A stretch of 64,000 bases of DNA, from NCBI GenBank assembly GCA_017744355.1, contig JAGIBK010000001.1, positions 835,694 through 899,693 on the forward strand, in the 5' to 3' direction. Origin of the DNA: a bacterium. Lineage in GTDB: Bacteria; Cyanobacteriota; Sericytochromatia; S15B-MN24; UBA4093. The notes under the pieces were generated by a model. It was not told the DNA's origin. It did not search any database and saw only the letters and a program-made list of their open reading frames with translations. A program made the position numbers and the translations under genes. How positions within the stretch are numbered: the stretch's first letter is position 1; the number at the start of each line of letters is the position of its first letter. Positions 24,401 through 33,157 of the stretch are shown here, in pieces.

Positions 24401-26782
24401 CGGCTGACCGATCGCCTGGGCGCGCTCTCCGTCAAGAGCCGGGTCCACGTGCTCTTCGGCCTGTTCAGCCATAGCTGGCTTCAACCATGGAGCGAACTCG
24501 ATACCTGGTTCCAGAGCTCGGTAGAAACCGGCCAGCGTTCGGGAGACTTCCTGTTCATGGCCTTCGCCTGCGGCTACGTGCACCACTGGAGCCCCCAGAT
24601 CGACCTCGCCACGGCGCTGAGCGAGCGCTTGCGCTACCTGCAACTCGCCAAGCAGACCCACTACCAGACCGCGATCGACGCAACCACCTGTGCCGCTCAG
24701 TTCTGGCGCAGCCTGCGCGGGGAAACGCGAGCGCCCCTCTCGCTGAGCGACGAGACCTTCGACGAAGAGACGTGCCTGGCGCGGATGACGACGGCGGGCT
24801 ACACCTCGGGCCTCGCCCTCTATCATCTGTACAAGCTCCAACTCGCCGCCATCCACGAGGACGTCGAGGCGGGCTGGCAAGCGCTCTTGCAGACCGAAGG
24901 CGTCATCAAGGCCCTCGCGGGCTCCCCTTTCATGGTCGAGTACTGCATCCACGGCTTCCAGGCAGCCGCGGCGATCGCCGGGCGCCGGGACGCGCGAGGC
25001 CCCGCCGCCTGGCGACGGCTGCGGCGCTTCCAGCGCCAGATGGAAGGGTGGGCCCGCCAGTGCCCCGCAAACTTCCTCTCGCACGTCCGCTTGATGGAGG
25101 CCGAGCAGGCACGCCTCTCGGGGGCCCCCGCCCGCGCGTCGCACCTGTACGAGGCCGCCGTTCGGGCGGCAGCCGAGAGCGGCTTTCAGCGCTACGAGGC
25201 GCTGGCGAACGAAGCCGCCGCGCGCTTCCACTTCGCCCAGGGCCTGGAAACCGCCGGCTATGCTTACTTGAGACAAGCCCGCGACGCCTACCGGCGCTGG
25301 GGCGCGCTGGCCAAGCTCGAGCCCCTCACTCGGCGACTTCCCGCCGAGCTGGGAACGGACCACCACACGGCCACGGTCGCTGACGCGGAGGCACCCCCCC
25401 TCGACCTGAGCCTTGGACTGGTCCCTCAACTGGTCGCACGTGGCGTGCTCGACCTCTCGACCATCTGGAAAGCCACCCAGGCCATCTCGGGAGAGGTCAT
25501 CCTCGCGCGCCTGCTCGAAAAGCTGCTTGCCATCGTCAAGGAGAACGCCGGGGCACAGACGGCGACCCTCTTGCTGAGAGCGACGGATCCCGGCACGCCT
25601 CGCTTCCTGGTCCAGGCCGAGAGCCGCGAGGACGGCACCCTCACGCTGCTCGAGGGGGAGCCGCTGGAAGGGCATCCCAGGGTACCCGCGAGCCTCATCC
25701 GGTACGTGGCCCGCAGCCGGACGAGCGTCGTCCTGGGAGACGCCGGGCGCCTCGGCGCCTTCACCCGGGACCCGGTCATCCAGGCACGCCGCCCCCGCTC
25801 GGTGCTGGCGCTCCCCATCGTGAACCAGCAAGAGCTGCTGGGGGTGCTGTATCTAGAGAACAACCTGCTGATGGACGCCTTCTCGCGCGATCGCGTGGCG
25901 ACCATGCAGATCCTCGCGGGCCAGGCGGCGATCTCCTTGCAGAACGCCCTCTCGGCTGAGCGGACCGCCTACCTGGAGGCCGAGCGAAGCGTCCGGGACA
26001 TCTACGAGCGCGAGCTCGAAGCGCGGGTCGCCGAGCGGACCGCCAGCCTCCAGGACGCCTACGAGCAGCTCCAGGCCCTCGACCGGATGAAGACCAACTT
26101 CCTCGGGCTCGTCTCCCATGAGCTGCGCACGCCCCTGACCTCGATCCAGGGCTACACGGAGCTGCTCGAAGACGGGGTCGCCGGCGAAATCACCGCCCCG
26201 CAACACGAGTACGTCAACCAGATCAAGGTCGGCGCGGCCGGCCTCTCGCGCCTGGTCGACGATCTGCTCGACTTCGCCCGCATGGAGGCCGGCTCGTTCA
26301 AGCTCGCTCCCGAGCGCTTCGACCTGGTCCAGAAAATCACCGCGACGCTCGAAAGCCTTGCGCCCATGCTCCGAGAGAAGGGGCTGCGCGTGGAGACCGA
26401 GCTGCCGTCAGAGGCCGCCCCGATCTCGGGCGATCCGGGGCGCATCGCGCAGGTCTTGCTCAACCTGCTCGGCAACGCCATCAAGTTCACTCCCGCCGAG
26501 GGGCGGATCGTCGTGACCCTGCGGCGCGAAGAGGCCGAGATGTTGCTCGAGGTCCGGGACAGCGGCATCGGGATCGCCGCGGATCACCTCCCGAAGCTCT
26601 TCCAGAGCTTCTACCAGGCCGACTCCTCCACGACCCGGCAGCATGGCGGGGCCGGGCTCGGCCTCTCCATCGCAAAGTCGATCGTCGACGCCCACGGGGG
26701 ACGGATCGGCGTGCACAGCACCCCGGGCAAGGGCAGCACCTTCTGGTTCAGCTTGCCGCTCTCGGCGCGCACGTCGCGCTGA
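21455..26782 (+). CDS. Giant hybrid: Ser/Thr pseudokinase, AAA ATPase, TPR-like region, GAF, histidine kinase
   Basis: The 1775-residue protein has a kinase-like domain (residues 15-290), an AAA/STAND ATPase (about 310-580; EGPAGGGKTALA, VVLFLDDLHWGD), a long helical repeat region (about 650-1290), GAF (about 1320-1500) and an intact histidine kinase (HisKA SHELRTPLTSIQGY near 1550; NLLGNAIKF, DSGIGIA, GGAGLGLSI). The kinase domain keeps the ATP Lys (LIKVP) and APE, but HRD is HLA and DFG is DLD, so phosphotransfer is unlikely. This domain order is typical of large cyanobacterial-type sensors. The start is uncertain among GTG 21452, ATG 21455 and ATG 21461; none has a ribosome site. No transmembrane helix is seen, so it is cytoplasmic. 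Confidence 0.85.
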   Translation: MGMNSLAQRLRGFMVPSIPGYRLQQEIQRSDYSLVFRGAREVDHRPVLIKVPQHPTPQDLARLEREYRLLSTLEGPELVPALELVPWQGNLALVLADTGLKPLASLLAPGERLSLDHFFAFAIACAHSLARLHRHVAHLALAPQSILWSQQHQQVRFADLDLAVRTPGDREGEPPAQPSLGALPFIAPEQSGRTRHRPDSRSDLYSLGVTFYWLLTGSLPFTASDPMEWMYCHLTRLPLSPNTANPSLPTALCDVVMKLLAKNPDERYQSALGLMRDLALCRDQWQTTGGITSFLLADGDGPGPLRRAERLYGRQAEEAALDACFRAASAGSPQLVLLEGPAGGGKTALARALEATVREHHGYFLEGKFDQYRHDVPYAAVSQALSHLVQQLLSEPEAALDHWKTRLIETLGENGRLALELAPELGHLIGEQPPLTPLNPTEEQNRFLATVTALFGIFARPEHPVVLFLDDLHWGDLPTFTLMSRLLETQQGKALLLVGAWREEERDEVHPGWRALEALQAAYPATRLALAPLDEETLAQLVADSLGAPLDQTRALGALLHRRTEGNPFFATELLRSLFEDGLIGFDQVTTSWGWDQEAMDHAALREDVIGFMLARLKRLPAATQALLSKAACLGSTFDLGLLCAATNQAPGALVEVLLPAVSAGLVVARDESEEPTSGDVTARLLGVRACRFLHDRVRQAAYALVPEEERLAIHLELGRLMRARTEGPGPHPSVADVLQQLNASRSLMTAREERLDLAELNLLAARNAKEAAAYQPAFNFAQVAQEVLPPEADEDGRLAVAILELRASCGYLCGAFEDAERCCAELLERSRTPFEQARVRAMTAGLYSYSNRMDAAIQEGIKALALLGIKLTARPGMGTVLMELARTKAALKGRQPESLEDAPEVRDPGVRLAMKILGDFLAPAYLTGNDTLFATTVLKQLRLALRHGHSVEAITAYSGYAALLAGLGDLRGADAFGRLAVRLTDRLGALSVKSRVHVLFGLFSHSWLQPWSELDTWFQSSVETGQRSGDFLFMAFACGYVHHWSPQIDLATALSERLRYLQLAKQTHYQTAIDATTCAAQFWRSLRGETRAPLSLSDETFDEETCLARMTTAGYTSGLALYHLYKLQLAAIHEDVEAGWQALLQTEGVIKALAGSPFMVEYCIHGFQAAAAIAGRRDARGPAAWRRLRRFQRQMEGWARQCPANFLSHVRLMEAEQARLSGAPARASHLYEAAVRAAAESGFQRYEALANEAAARFHFAQGLETAGYAYLRQARDAYRRWGALAKLEPLTRRLPAELGTDHHTATVADAEAPPLDLSLGLVPQLVARGVLDLSTIWKATQAISGEVILARLLEKLLAIVKENAGAQTATLLLRATDPGTPRFLVQAESREDGTLTLLEGEPLEGHPRVPASLIRYVARSRTSVVLGDAGRLGAFTRDPVIQARRPRSVLALPIVNQQELLGVLYLENNLLMDAFSRDRVATMQILAGQAAISLQNALSAERTAYLEAERSVRDIYERELEARVAERTASLQDAYEQLQALDRMKTNFLGLVSHELRTPLTSIQGYTELLEDGVAGEITAPQHEYVNQIKVGAAGLSRLVDDLLDFARMEAGSFKLAPERFDLVQKITATLESLAPMLREKGLRVETELPSEAAPISGDPGRIAQVLLNLLGNAIKFTPAEGRIVVTLRREEAEMLLEVRDSGIGIAADHLPKLFQSFYQADSSTTRQHGGAGLGLSIAKSIVDAHGGRIGVHSTPGKGSTFWFSLPLSARTSR

Positions 26783-26804
26783 CCTGGCGCCGGATACGCG
26801 AAAC

Positions 26805-26824
26805 GGGGGGCGATCGCCCCCCGC
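26805..26824. terminator. Possible bidirectional terminator between convergent genes
   Basis: CGGGGGGCGATCGCCCCCCG is a perfect 20-base palindrome with a HIP1 core, centred between the converging giant kinase and frnE-like genes. There is no T-run and the loop would be tight, so termination is uncertain. Confidence 0.35.
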
Positions 26825-26854
26825 TTCAACGTTCTTGTGAAACGCTCAGCGCCC

Positions 26855-27553
26855 TCAGAGGGCGCAGGCGTCGTCTTCGCAAGCAGGTGCTGCGGTCTCG
26901 GGGACCGTCGCGCCCATTTCGCCTTCGACCTGCTCGAGGATCCGCAGGAAGGTCTCCGCCTCTTGTGCGCCGGAAACACCCCACTTGCCCTCGAAGACGA
27001 AGGTCGGAACGCCCGTGATGCCCAGGGCATGGCCCTCTTCGAGCTCCTCTCGGACCTCGGAGGCACCCGCATCGGATGCCAAGAAAGCGCGCGTGCGCTC
27101 GGCATCGAGCCCGACGCCGGTGGCGAGGGCCAAGAGCGCCGCGGGATCCGCGACGTTGCCGCCGTCCGTGAACTGGGCCTTGAAGAGCGCATCGACCATG
27201 CGCGCCTTCAAGGAGCTGCCGCCTTCTTGCTCGGCGAACCAGACCAGGCGGTGAGCCGCAAAGGTGCTCGCGACCAGGGCCGCGTCCGCGTTGAAGGCGA
27301 TGCCCTCACCCGCGGCGACCTCGACCACCCGGTCGAGCATCGCCTTGTAGCCGGGGCCGAACCTGTCGCGCAGGTAGTCGGCCTGGGGACGCGCCTCGCT
27401 CGGATCCGCCGAAAGATCGGGGTTGAGCTGGAACGCCCGGTAGGTGATCTCGACCGCGTCGCGCTGGGGGAAGGCCGCGAGGGCCTTCTCGAAGCGCTTC
27501 TTGCCGATGTAGCACCAGGGGCAAGCCACGTCGGAGTAGATTTCAACTTTCAT
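26855..27553 (-). CDS. DsbA-family thiol oxidoreductase, FrnE-like
   Basis: The 232-residue protein is a thioredoxin-fold DsbA with its active site CPWC in YSDVACPWCYIGKKRFE (residues 11-14 region) and an inserted helical domain. The cis-Pro motif is GVPTFVF (about 177). The lack of a signal peptide and the 2-hydroxychromene-2-carboxylate isomerase-like sequence match FrnE, a cytoplasmic disulphide enzyme. Two more cysteines stand at the very C-terminus (ACEDDACAL), as in FrnE homologues with a second redox pair. It is the third gene of the TetR-controlled operon. Confidence 0.87.
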   Translation of the reverse strand: MKVEIYSDVACPWCYIGKKRFEKALAAFPQRDAVEITYRAFQLNPDLSADPSEARPQADYLRDRFGPGYKAMLDRVVEVAAGEGIAFNADAALVASTFAAHRLVWFAEQEGGSSLKARMVDALFKAQFTDGGNVADPAALLALATGVGLDAERTRAFLASDAGASEVREELEEGHALGITGVPTFVFEGKWGVSGAQEAETFLRILEQVEGEMGATVPETAAPACEDDACAL

Positions 27554-27589
27554 ACGTACCTCGATGACGGAAGGTCGTGCCGGTTCACG

Positions 27590-28012
27590 CTAGTTGCGGG
27601 GCGAAACCGGCGCCTTGACGAAGCGGCCCCAGGCCACGAGGATCGCGAGCGCTCCCAGGAGCACGTTCATGCCGATCGAACCGTACTCGCCGCGCATGCC
27701 GTGGAAGCCGGCCGCCAGCACCATGATGAGGGCGAGCCCGGCCCCCGCGAGCGGGGTGAGGAACGGCAGGATACGGGTCGCAGCAGGTAGGATGAGGCCC
27801 AAGGCAGCGGCCAGCTCCGCGATGCCGATGAAGCGCACGAGCGCCGGGAGCTCGGCGACCCAGGGCATGTTGGCCGCGAGCTGCGTGATGGGAGCGGTCG
27901 CCTTCATGGTGCCCGCCATGCCGAACATGGCGGCGAGCAGGACCTGGAGGACCCACAGGCCGATGGTCCAGGCCTTCGAGGGGCTTGCGGAGGTGGCAAC
28001 GTTGACGGACAT
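27590..28012 (-). CDS. DoxX family membrane protein
   Basis: The 140-residue protein has four membrane helices (about residues 15-35, 57-76, 83-103 and 112-132) and the DoxX signature pattern (GMAGTMK after helix 1, FIGIAELAAALGLILP). DoxX-like proteins are linked with quinone or thiol redox chemistry in several bacteria. It lies 15 bases after the YceI gene and 36 bases before the frnE-like gene, all on the same strand, so it is the middle gene of the operon. Confidence 0.85.
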   Translation of the reverse strand: MSVNVATSASPSKAWTIGLWVLQVLLAAMFGMAGTMKATAPITQLAANMPWVAELPALVRFIGIAELAAALGLILPAATRILPFLTPLAGAGLALIMVLAAGFHGMRGEYGSIGMNVLLGALAILVAWGRFVKAPVSPRN

Positions 28013-28027
28013 GATTCGGCTCCTTTT

Positions 28028-28576
28028 CTACTGCGCAGCCGCAGCGACGGGCGCGTCCTGCAGGACGGCTTCGACTTCGAGCTCCAGCTTCACCTTCTCG
28101 CCGACGGCCACGCCGCCCATCTCGAGCACGGCGTTGTAGTTGACGCCGAAGTCCTTGCGGTTGAGGGTGGCTTTGGCGCTGAAGCCGGTGACGGTCTGGC
28201 CCCAGGGGTTCTTGTTGAAGCCCGCATGCTCGACCTCGAGGGCGATCTCCTTGGTGACGCCACGGATGGTGATGTCGCCGTAGACCACGTACTCGTCGTC
28301 GTCCTTGCGCTCGATGCGGGTGCTCTTGAAGGTGATCGTGGGGTGGTTGGGCGCGTCGAAGAAGTCGTTGTTGCGCAGGTGGTTGTCGCGGTCCGCGATC
28401 CCGGTGTCGATGCTGGCGACCTCGATCTGGCCCTCGACCGTCGAGCGGGTGAAGTCCTGCTCGTCGAGGTGGATGGAGCCGCTGTAGGCCTTGAACTGGC
28501 CGCGCACGGTCGAGACCATCATGTGCTTGACCGAGAAGCCGATATGGGTGTGCAGGGGATCGATGACCCAGGGCAT
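28028..28576 (-). CDS. YceI family lipocalin-like protein (cytoplasmic form)
   Basis: The 182-residue YceI domain covers the whole protein: WVIDPLHTHIGFSVKHMM at the N-terminus, VEGQIEVASIDTGIADRDNHLRN-type centre and GDITIRGVTKEIALEVE. YceI forms a beta-barrel that binds long polyisoprenoid or amphiphilic ligands. Unlike E. coli YceI it has no signal peptide. ATG 28576 is chosen because the domain starts at residue 2; an upstream start at 28612 adds only a charged tail. It is the first gene behind the operator-controlled promoter. Confidence 0.88.
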   Translation of the reverse strand: MPWVIDPLHTHIGFSVKHMMVSTVRGQFKAYSGSIHLDEQDFTRSTVEGQIEVASIDTGIADRDNHLRNNDFFDAPNHPTITFKSTRIERKDDDEYVVYGDITIRGVTKEIALEVEHAGFNKNPWGQTVTGFSAKATLNRKDFGVNYNAVLEMGGVAVGEKVKLELEVEAVLQDAPVAAAAQ

Positions 28577-28632
28577 AAAAGAAACGTCCTTTCGTTTCGA
28601 AGGGGATGGCAATGAGACAAATGAGGCGACCG

Positions 28633-28661
28633 ATGGTATGATACCGATCGGTAACAGGCAA
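28633..28661 (-). promoter_or_regulatory. Promoter of the YceI-DoxX-FrnE operon
   Basis: On the minus strand TTGCCT (28661-28656) and TACCAT (28638-28633) are 17 bases apart. The first operator fills the spacer exactly, a classic repressor-blocked promoter. Confidence 0.6.
28640..28655. promoter_or_regulatory. TetR operator 1
   Basis: GATACCGATCGGTAAC differs at one position from the perfect palindrome of operator 2 and lies between the -35 and -10 boxes of the operon promoter. Confidence 0.75.
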
Positions 28662-28665
28662 GGAT

Positions 28666-28681
28666 GTTACCGATCGGTAAC
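28666..28681. promoter_or_regulatory. TetR operator 2
   Basis: GTTACCGATCGGTAAC is a perfect 16-base palindrome, 26 bases centre-to-centre from operator 1 and 19 bases before the TetR start codon, fitting autorepression. Confidence 0.78.
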
Positions 28682-28699
28682 TAAGAAGTCAAGCGCGCC

Positions 28700-29302
28700 A
28701 TGAGAAAAAACCTCCCGAGCCCACCCGAGGGCGCCATCGACATGCAACTGCCGCCGCGCCAGCGCCTGTTGGCAGCGGCCCGCGCGCTCTTCGCCCAGCA
28801 CGGCATCCGCGCGGTGGGGGTCGAGAGCATCGCCGAGGCGGCGGGCTCCAACAAGATGACGCTGTATCGCCACTTCGAGTCGAAGGACGTGCTGGTGGCG
28901 GAGTACCTGCGCGCACTCGCGCACGAGGCCGATGGCTTCTGGGCGCAGCTCGTCGCAGCTCATCCGGCCGACCCCAGAGCCCAGCTGAGTGCCTGGCTCG
29001 ACGCCATGATGCAGGGCCTCAACAGCGGGCGCGGCTGTGCGCTGGCGAACGCCGCCGTCGAGTTGCCCGAAAAGGACCACCCTGCGCGCCCCATCATCGA
29101 AGCCCACAAGATCGGCACCCACCACCAGCTCGTAGAGCTCTGCCGCGCCGCCGGCGTCCCCCAGCCGGAGCTGCTCGCCGACGAGCTGTTCTTGCTGCTC
29201 GAAGGCGCGCGCGTCAGCTCCCAGAGCGTGGGGCCCAACGGCCCTGGCGCCCAGTTCCGGCAGATGGCCGAACGCCTGATCCAGGCCCACACCACTCATT
29301 AG
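28700..29302 (+). CDS. TetR-family repressor of the YceI-DoxX-FrnE operon
   Basis: The 200-residue protein has a TetR HTH (RQRLLAAARALFAQHGIRAV, ESIAEAAGSNKMTLYRHFESK) and a ligand domain with RGCALANAAVELP and HHQLVELCRAAG. It is divergent from the YceI operon with two near-identical operators in between. Two cysteines in the ligand domain (about residues 114 and 150) could serve redox sensing, as the operon encodes a thiol oxidoreductase; this is inference. ATG 28742 is an alternative start that would remove a proline-rich N-terminus. Confidence 0.87.
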   Translation: MRKNLPSPPEGAIDMQLPPRQRLLAAARALFAQHGIRAVGVESIAEAAGSNKMTLYRHFESKDVLVAEYLRALAHEADGFWAQLVAAHPADPRAQLSAWLDAMMQGLNSGRGCALANAAVELPEKDHPARPIIEAHKIGTHHQLVELCRAAGVPQPELLADELFLLLEGARVSSQSVGPNGPGAQFRQMAERLIQAHTTH

Positions 29303-29369
29303 CCAACCCTTGCGCGCCCGGCGCGCGGTGGGGTACACATACCAAGCCCCTTTTCTACGGAGCCTGCCA

Positions 29370-31211
29370 ATGCCTGCGCCTACCCCTGCTGCTGCCCGTC
29401 CGACCCCGCCGAAGCGCCCCCCGGGCGTCTCGGCCGATGCCCTCAAGGCCCTGAAGCGCCCTTTGGGCTACCTGGGCAAGCACTGGCGCGAGGCCACCGG
29501 GGCCGCCATCTCGCTGCTGATCGTCCTGGGCGCGAGCCTCGCGACCCCCCAGCTGATCCGCGCGGCCATCGATGACGGGCTCATCCCGCACCGGCCGCAG
29601 GCGATCGCCTTCGCCGTGGGAAGCATGGTCGCGCTCGCCGTCCTGCGCGCCGCCTTCGGCTTCTTGCAGGAATACCTGACCGAGCGCGCCTCGCAAGGGG
29701 TCGCCTACCAGCTGCGCGAGGACCTGTTCGAGAAGATCCAGCGCCTGAGCTTCAGCTACTACGACCGGACAGAGGCCGGACAGCTGCTCACGCGTCTCAC
29801 CAGCGACGTCGAGCAGATCCGCGGCTTCACGGGAGCAGGCATCCTGCAGCTCGCAAACGCCGGCCTGATGCTCGTCGCAAGCGTCGTGCTGCTCTTTTCC
29901 CTCAACTGGAAGCTGACGCTCGTGACCCTGTTGACGCTCTCGCCCATGTTCTGGCTGATGGCGAACTTCGTCCGGCGGATCGGCCCGCTCTTCGGGCGGA
30001 TCCAGCACCAGCTCGGCACCCTCAACACCCAGCTCCAGGAGAGCCTCGGGGGGCTTCGGATCGTGCGGGCCTACGGCCGCGAGGCGGACACCCTTTCGCG
30101 CTACCGCACCACCAACGAAGGCCTCCTGGACCTGAGCCTCGCCTCCATCCGAGCGGTGGCCAACAACTTCCCGTTCATCATGATGCTGGCCAACCTCGCC
30201 ACCCTTGCGATCATCGGCTTCGGCGGCTATCAGACCATCCAGGGCAGCCTCACGGTCGGGCAACTGCTCGCCTTCAACAACTACCTGGCCTTTCTCATGC
30301 ACCCCATCATGACGCTCGGCTTCTCGATGGTCATGATCGCCCGTGCGGGAGCCTCGGCCGTCCGGGTGGCCGAGATCTTCGACGCCCCGCTCGAGGTCGC
30401 GGACGCCCCCGAGGCGCGCGAGCTCCTGCCGCTGCGCGGAGAGGTCGTCTTCGAGAACGTCGCTTTCCGCTACCCCGGCGCCGAGCGCGGCAGCCTCGAA
30501 GGCCTCAGCTTCAAGGTGCAGCCGGGTGAGACGGTGGCCATCGTCGGCACGACGGGCTCGGGCAAGAGCACGCTCGTGCACCTCCTGCCGCGGTTCTACG
30601 ACGTAACCGCAGGGCGGGTACTCATCGACGGCGAGGACCTGCGCGAGGTGAAGCTCGCCTCGCTGCGCAGCCAGCTCGGCGTGGTCATGCAAGCGCCGCT
30701 GCTCTTCAGCGGGACGATCGCCCAGAACATCGCCTACGGCAAGCCGGACGCGACTCAGGAGGCCATCGAGGCAGCCGCCCGCGCCGCCCAGGCCGACGCC
30801 TTCATCCGCGAGCTGCCCGACGGCTACCAGACCGTCATCGGCGAGCGGGGGACGGGCCTCTCCGGCGGGCAGCGGCAGCGCCTGGCGATCGCCCGCGCGC
30901 TCCTGGTCGATCCGCGGCTCGTCATCCTGGACGACAGCACCTCGGCGGTGGACGCCGAGACCGAAGCGGCCATCCGCGAGTCCCTGGATCGCCTGATGCG
31001 CGACGCGCGTCGGACCTGCTTCGTCATCGCCCAGCGCTTCAGCACCGTCCGTGACGCGGACCGGATCCTGGTGCTGGACGGCGGGAAGCTGGTGGCGGAG
31101 GGCACGCACGAGGCGCTCCTTGCGGAGTGCACCCTTTACGCGGAGATCCTGGGCGCACAGTTCCTGGACGAGACACCCCAGACCCAACAGGCAGCAGGAG
31201 GCCGGGCATGA
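29370..31211 (+). CDS. ABC exporter half-transporter with degenerate ATPase site
   Basis: The 613-residue protein has a six-helix type I exporter membrane domain (about residues 35-345) and an ATPase domain (about 370-600). Walker A (GTTGSGKS) and signature LSGGQRQR are intact, but the Walker B end is LDDSTS, with Asp for the catalytic Glu, and the switch His is Gln (IAQRFSTV). Such half-transporters work as heterodimers with a partner holding the competent site, here the next gene. ACGGAG lies about seven bases before ATG 29370. Its stop overlaps the start of the partner (ATGA). The N-terminal 30 residues are Pro/Ala-rich and probably disordered. The substrate is unknown; lipids or drugs are typical. 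Confidence 0.9.
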   Translation: MPAPTPAAARPTPPKRPPGVSADALKALKRPLGYLGKHWREATGAAISLLIVLGASLATPQLIRAAIDDGLIPHRPQAIAFAVGSMVALAVLRAAFGFLQEYLTERASQGVAYQLREDLFEKIQRLSFSYYDRTEAGQLLTRLTSDVEQIRGFTGAGILQLANAGLMLVASVVLLFSLNWKLTLVTLLTLSPMFWLMANFVRRIGPLFGRIQHQLGTLNTQLQESLGGLRIVRAYGREADTLSRYRTTNEGLLDLSLASIRAVANNFPFIMMLANLATLAIIGFGGYQTIQGSLTVGQLLAFNNYLAFLMHPIMTLGFSMVMIARAGASAVRVAEIFDAPLEVADAPEARELLPLRGEVVFENVAFRYPGAERGSLEGLSFKVQPGETVAIVGTTGSGKSTLVHLLPRFYDVTAGRVLIDGEDLREVKLASLRSQLGVVMQAPLLFSGTIAQNIAYGKPDATQEAIEAAARAAQADAFIRELPDGYQTVIGERGTGLSGGQRQRLAIARALLVDPRLVILDDSTSAVDAETEAAIRESLDRLMRDARRTCFVIAQRFSTVRDADRILVLDGGKLVAEGTHEALLAECTLYAEILGAQFLDETPQTQQAAGGRA

Positions 31212-33028
31212 TTCGCGGTATCGCAGGACTCGTCGAACACCCCGAGGAGCGCGCTCAGCACAGCGGCAAGATCATGCGCCGGCTCGTCCTAGAGCTGCGC
31301 CCGCACACGCGATCGCTCGTCTTCACCCTCGCCCTAGTCGTGGCGGCGGCCCTCTCTCAGGCGCTCGTTCCCTGGCTGATCGGTAAGGCCATCGACGGAC
31401 CGATCATGCATCGCGACGCCAAGGGCCTGCTCTGGCTGATGCTCGTCACCCTCGCCGTGAGCGTGGCGGGCGGGCTTGCGGGCCGCGCCCAGATGCTGCG
31501 GATCGGAAGCACCGGCCAGCGCATCCTCGCGAACCTGCGTGAGCGCCTCTTCGAGAAGCTGCAGGGGCTGCCCGTCGCCTTCTTCGACAAGCAAGCCAAG
31601 GGCGACCTCATGAGCCGGGTGAGCAACGACGTCGACACCCTGAACCAATTGATCTCGCAGGGGCTCACCCAGGTACTCGGCGCCCTCTTGAGCCTGGTCG
31701 GGGTGCTCGTCGCCATGCTGGCGCTGAACCTGCACCTTGCGCTCGCGTGCATGGCCGTCATCCCCGTCATGCTCCTGACCACCTACCTGCTCGCTCGGCG
31801 GGCGCGAAAAGCCTACCGCACGACCCGCGAGACCACCGGCGCGGTCATGGCGGATCTGCAAGAGGAGATCGAGGGCGTCCGCGAGTCGCAGGCCTTCAAC
31901 CGCACCGAGGCGAACATCGCCCGGTTCCGGGCGCGCAACGCCAAGAACCGCGACGCCAACATCTCGGCGACGGCAGTCAGCTCGGCCTTCTCGCCTGTGA
32001 TCGAGCTGCTCGCCGCGCTCACCACCGCCGTGGTCATCGGCTACGGCTCGTACCTGGCGCTGCACGGCACCATCTCCGTCGGTCTGGTCGCAGCCTTCCT
32101 GCTCTACACCCAGCAGTTCTTCCGGCCCATCCAGCTCGCGACCCAGGTCGCAGCCCAGGCCCAGTCCGCGCTCGCTGGGGCCGAGCGGATCTACGCCATC
32201 CTCGACGCGGCCCCCGAGACGCCGGATGCCCCTAACGCCACGGCGCTTCACGAGGTCCAGGGCCGGATCGCCTTCGAGGACGTCTCCTTCGGCTACGAAG
32301 CAGGGCGCCCGGTGCTCTCCAACGTCACCTTCACCCTCGAGCCCGGGCAGACGGTCGCGTTGGTCGGCCCCACCGGCGCGGGCAAGACCACGATCGCGGG
32401 GCTCATCCCGCGCTTCTACGACGTGAGCATGGGCCGGGTCACCCTCGATGGGGAAGATCTGCGCACGCTTGCGCGCGCCGACCTGCGCCGGCAGATCGCC
32501 GTCGTGCCGCAGGAGGCCTTCCTGTTCAGCGGGACGGTCGCCGAGAACCTCGCCTTCGGCCGGCCCGAGGCCGATCTCGCGGAGATCGAGCGGGTTTCGC
32601 GCGAAGTGGGCGCTCACGACTTCATCATGGGCCTGAGTGAGGGGTACCAGACGCGGCTCGGCCATGCCGGCACCCAGCTGAGCCAGGGCCAGCGCCAGTT
32701 GCTCTCCATCGCCCGGGCGGTGCTCTCGGAGCGGCCGATCCTGCTCTTGGACGAGGCGACGAGCCACGTGGACACCAAGACCGAGGCGACCATCCAGGCA
32801 GCTCTCGATCGCCTGCTCGCAGGTCGGACCAGCCTCGTCATCGCCCACCGCCTGAGCACCATCCGCCACGCGGACCAGATCCTGGTCATCGCGGGGGGCA
32901 CCATCGCCGAGCGCGGCACCCACGCCGAGCTCATGGCCCTCGGCGGCCGCTATGCGGAGTTGTACCGCACCCAGTTCGGCGATCGCCCGAGCGAGGCGGC
33001 CGACGTGTCCTCGTCCGCCATGGCCTGA
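31208..33028 (+). CDS. ABC exporter half-transporter with canonical ATPase residues
   Basis: The 606-residue partner has the same membrane and ATPase layout. Walker A (GPTGAGKT), Walker B with Glu (LLLDEATS) and switch His (IAHRLSTI) are canonical, while its signature reads LSQGQRQL, not LSGGQ. In the dimer this altered signature would face the degenerate Walker B of the first subunit, so one site is fully degenerate and the other fully competent, as in TM287/288 or BmrCD. ATG 31208 overlaps the upstream stop by four bases, consistent with equal production of both subunits. Confidence 0.9.
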   Translation: MIRGIAGLVEHPEERAQHSGKIMRRLVLELRPHTRSLVFTLALVVAAALSQALVPWLIGKAIDGPIMHRDAKGLLWLMLVTLAVSVAGGLAGRAQMLRIGSTGQRILANLRERLFEKLQGLPVAFFDKQAKGDLMSRVSNDVDTLNQLISQGLTQVLGALLSLVGVLVAMLALNLHLALACMAVIPVMLLTTYLLARRARKAYRTTRETTGAVMADLQEEIEGVRESQAFNRTEANIARFRARNAKNRDANISATAVSSAFSPVIELLAALTTAVVIGYGSYLALHGTISVGLVAAFLLYTQQFFRPIQLATQVAAQAQSALAGAERIYAILDAAPETPDAPNATALHEVQGRIAFEDVSFGYEAGRPVLSNVTFTLEPGQTVALVGPTGAGKTTIAGLIPRFYDVSMGRVTLDGEDLRTLARADLRRQIAVVPQEAFLFSGTVAENLAFGRPEADLAEIERVSREVGAHDFIMGLSEGYQTRLGHAGTQLSQGQRQLLSIARAVLSERPILLLDEATSHVDTKTEATIQAALDRLLAGRTSLVIAHRLSTIRHADQILVIAGGTIAERGTHAELMALGGRYAELYRTQFGDRPSEAADVSSSAMA

Positions 33029-33157
33029 GGCCAAAAGCTCCCCTCTGTCTTGGGCCTCCAGGCCGCCATGTGCTACCAAGAACGGCACCGCACCACGCGC
33101 CTCCTGGCAGCTTGGGCGGTGTCGATTCGTGACGACGAGAGAAAGCAGGTGAGGCGC

